The notes under the pieces are model-generated. The model made no database searches. It was given only the letters and a program-made list of their open reading frames with translations, and had not been told where the DNA came from. From the NCBI GenBank assembly GCA_003230355.1, contig QIDD01000096.1, positions 1 to 6,652 on the forward strand: DNA of 6,652 bases. The letters run 5' to 3'. Numbering within the stretch: the stretch's first letter is position 1; each line of letters begins with the position of its first letter. Source of the stretch: Methanobacteriota archaeon (GTDB lineage: Archaea > Hydrothermarchaeota > Hydrothermarchaeia > Hydrothermarchaeales > SZUA-236). The position numbers and the translations under genes were made by a program. Positions 6,187-6,652 of this stretch are shown here, one piece after another.

Positions 6187-6237
6187 GAGGGGTAATAAAC
6201 AACAAAAAAACAAAAAACCAAACCCACACACATACTT

Positions 6238-6320
6238 GCAGGGGTAGCCAAGTGGCCAACGGCGTCGGACTCAAGATCCGATCTCACAGGAGTACGCGGG
6301 TTCAAATCCCTCCCCCTGCA
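6238..6320 (+). tRNA. tRNA-Leu(CAA)
   Basis: An 83-nt class II tRNA. The acceptor stem GCAGGGG (6238-6244) pairs fully with CCCCTGC (6313-6319), and the discriminator is A (6320), as expected for leucine. The D-arm contains GCC...GGC with GG at 6254-6255. The anticodon stem TCGGA/TCCGA (6265-6269/6277-6281) closes the loop CTCAAGA, giving anticodon CAA (6272-6274), which reads UUG. A long variable arm with CTC/GAG (6283-6285/6290-6292) identifies Leu rather than a class I tRNA. The T-loop is TTCAAAT. CCA is not encoded and there is no intron. The T-stem GCGGG/CCCTC has one C-U mismatch (6297 against 6311). The gene is followed by T-rich sequence suited to termination. Confidence 0.96.
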
Positions 6321-6330
6321 TCTTTTCTTT
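6321..6330 (+). terminator. T-rich termination tract after tRNA-Leu
   Basis: TCTTTTCTTT directly follows the tRNA 3' end; pyrimidine/T runs terminate archaeal RNA polymerase. The same bases form the 5' arm of a perfect 8-bp inverted repeat ending at 6342. Confidence 0.5.
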
Positions 6331-6342
6331 GTGTAAAGAAAA
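6323..6342. repeat. Inverted repeat, 8-bp stem
   Basis: TTTTCTTT (6323-6330), loop GTGT, AAAGAAAA (6335-6342): a perfect inverted repeat starting 3 nt after the tRNA. It is the first of a series of palindromes reaching to 6623. Confidence 0.7.
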
Positions 6343-6344
6343 CA

Positions 6345-6447
6345 CGCCTGAAAAGAAACCCGAATTTTGCTAGCGCAAAACGCTCCATAGATGCAGTTTA
6401 AACCAAAATCTGCGCCAAACAAAAACCCGCCTGAAAGAAAGACCCGC
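6345..6447. repeat. Imperfect direct repeat pair, 83 nt apart
   Basis: CGCCTGAAAAGAAACCCG at 6345-6362 recurs as CGCCTGAAAGAAAGACCCGC at 6428-6447 with small indels. Similar flanks (AAAACAC/AAAACC before, ATTT shortly after) extend the likeness. Each copy directly precedes an inverted repeat (6365-6380 and 6446-6508), as if a unit had been duplicated. Confidence 0.55.
6365..6380. repeat. Inverted repeat, 6-bp stem
   Basis: TTTTGC (6365-6370), loop TAGC, GCAAAA (6375-6380): a perfect, short inverted repeat directly after the first copy of the direct repeat. Short enough to be chance alone; notable because of its neighbours. Confidence 0.55.
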
Positions 6448-6508
6448 ATTTCTGTCCTACAAAACTATGTTTTGTATTAATTCGAAATACGAATTAGGAC
6501 GGAAATGC
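6446..6508. repeat. Branched inverted repeat: 14-bp stem enclosing two hairpins
   Basis: The outer arms GCATTTCTGTCCTA (6446-6459) and TAGGACGGAAATGC (6495-6508) pair over 14 positions with a single T-G wobble. Enclosed are CAAAAC/GTTTTG (6460-6465/6469-6474, loop TAT) and TAATTCG/CGAATTA (6478-6484/6490-6496, loop AAATA). The inner helices compete with the outer one only for one or two end bases. The result is a compact three-way junction, cruciform-like in DNA. It looks too ordered for ordinary spacer, but its function is unknown. Confidence 0.75.
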
Positions 6509-6562
6509 TCCAATGAAAATTGAATATTTAACATTCAATCGAACGTTTTTGTTCGATTGGAG
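6508..6562. repeat. Second branched inverted repeat with two alternative folds
   Basis: CTCCAAT (6508-6514) pairs with ATTGGAG (6556-6562). Inside are ATTGAAT/ATTCAAT (6519-6525/6533-6539) and CGAAC/GTTCG (6540-6544/6551-6555). Alternatively CAATCGAAC/GTTCGATTG (6536-6544/6551-6559) forms a perfect 9-bp hairpin that disrupts both other helices. The unit abuts the preceding one, sharing base 6508. Confidence 0.65.
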
Positions 6563-6582
6563 TCGATATCTTTTTCGACAGA

Positions 6583-6623
6583 TTTTTGCGACAGTTTAGC
6601 GTCAGCGTAAACTGGCGGAAAAA
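6583..6623. repeat. Imperfect inverted repeat, 14 of 16 positions
   Basis: The 16-nt arm at 6583-6598 (ending CAGTTTA) and the arm at 6608-6623 (beginning TAAACTG) match at 14 of 16 positions around the loop GCGTCAGCG. A short GTCGA/TCGAC repeat (6562-6566/6575-6579) lies just before it and links it to the preceding unit. Confidence 0.65.
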
Positions 6624-6652
6624 CGTAGATCACCCAAAAGTGAATATGAAAT

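Larger units (their letters stand above)
6321..6652. other. Gene-free, palindrome-rich stretch downstream of tRNA-Leu
   Basis: No reading frame here has recognisable protein character, composition like its neighbours, or a start with an SD or TATA box. The stretch is AT-rich and carries at least seven inverted repeats in about 300 nt (6323-6342, 6365-6380, weaker 6393-6413, 6446-6508 with two inner hairpins, 6508-6562, 6562-6579, 6583-6623), plus one imperfect direct repeat pair (6345-6362 and 6428-6447). Possibilities are a structured non-coding RNA, a foldback/MITE-like or REP-like element beside a tRNA integration site, or decayed mobile DNA. The last 29 nt show nothing I can interpret, and the region may continue past the window edge. 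Confidence 0.6.

Noticed and set aside
6156..6449. 97-aa minus-strand frame over the tRNA and its flanks
   Set aside because: The core of the frame (RDLNPRTPVRSDLESD) is the reverse translation of a tRNA-Leu gene, a well-known spurious database peptide; there is no promoter or SD and the rest is low complexity.
6345..6623. CRISPR array
   Set aside because: Only one imperfect direct repeat pair is present, with no regular repeat-spacer spacing and no cas gene; the structure is dominated by differing palindromes.
6320..6652. Integrated element with a duplicated tRNA 3' end (attR)
   Set aside because: No second copy of the T-arm/acceptor sequence is visible downstream within the window; the other end would lie outside, so it cannot be supported here.

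Overview
The window looks archaeal, chromosomal and of moderate G+C. Four things point that way: an archaeal/eukaryotic-type prolyl-tRNA synthetase ending in a Cys4 domain and a terminal Tyr, a DUF63 membrane protein, a zinc ribbon related to archaeal transcription factor S, and TATA-like boxes about 28 nt before several ATG codons, as in leaderless archaeal transcripts. The tRNA-Leu lacks an encoded CCA. The phylum cannot be settled from sequence alone; an uncultured euryarchaeal, Altiarchaeota-like or DPANN-like lineage is only a guess.

Layout. 1-1122 (+): 3' two thirds of ilvD (dihydroxyacid dehydratase), running in from the left edge. 1129-1383 (-): a shortened TFS/RpoM-like zinc-ribbon protein, convergent with ilvD with a 6-nt gap. 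1384-1573: divergent promoter region. 1574-2351 (+): a DUF63 membrane protein whose frame is broken near an A5 run at 1851-1855. 2362-3780 (+): proS, behind a GGTGAT Shine-Dalgarno touching the DUF63 stop codon. 3828-4235 (+): small lipoprotein with its own promoter. 4294-6169 (+): an apparent three-gene operon of an 89-aa zinc-ribbon protein and two FKBP-like lipoproteins, the second overlapping the first by 4 nt. 6238-6320 (+): tRNA-Leu(CAA). 6321-6652: no credible gene, but dense inverted repeats.

How the genes fit together. The information-processing genes (TFS-like, proS, tRNA-Leu) and ilvD are housekeeping genes with no obvious shared pathway. The two FKBP lipoproteins are the clearest functional unit: a probable surface-anchored folding pair in which the first keeps the prolyl isomerase pocket and the second appears to have lost it.

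Least explained parts: the chain of stem-loops after the tRNA (including a 14-bp stem enclosing two hairpins and an adjacent region with two competing folds), the DUF63 frameshift with an internal SD-TTG start, the TFS homologue without its catalytic ribbon, and the divergent FKBP pair. I found no CRISPR array, transposase or defence locus.
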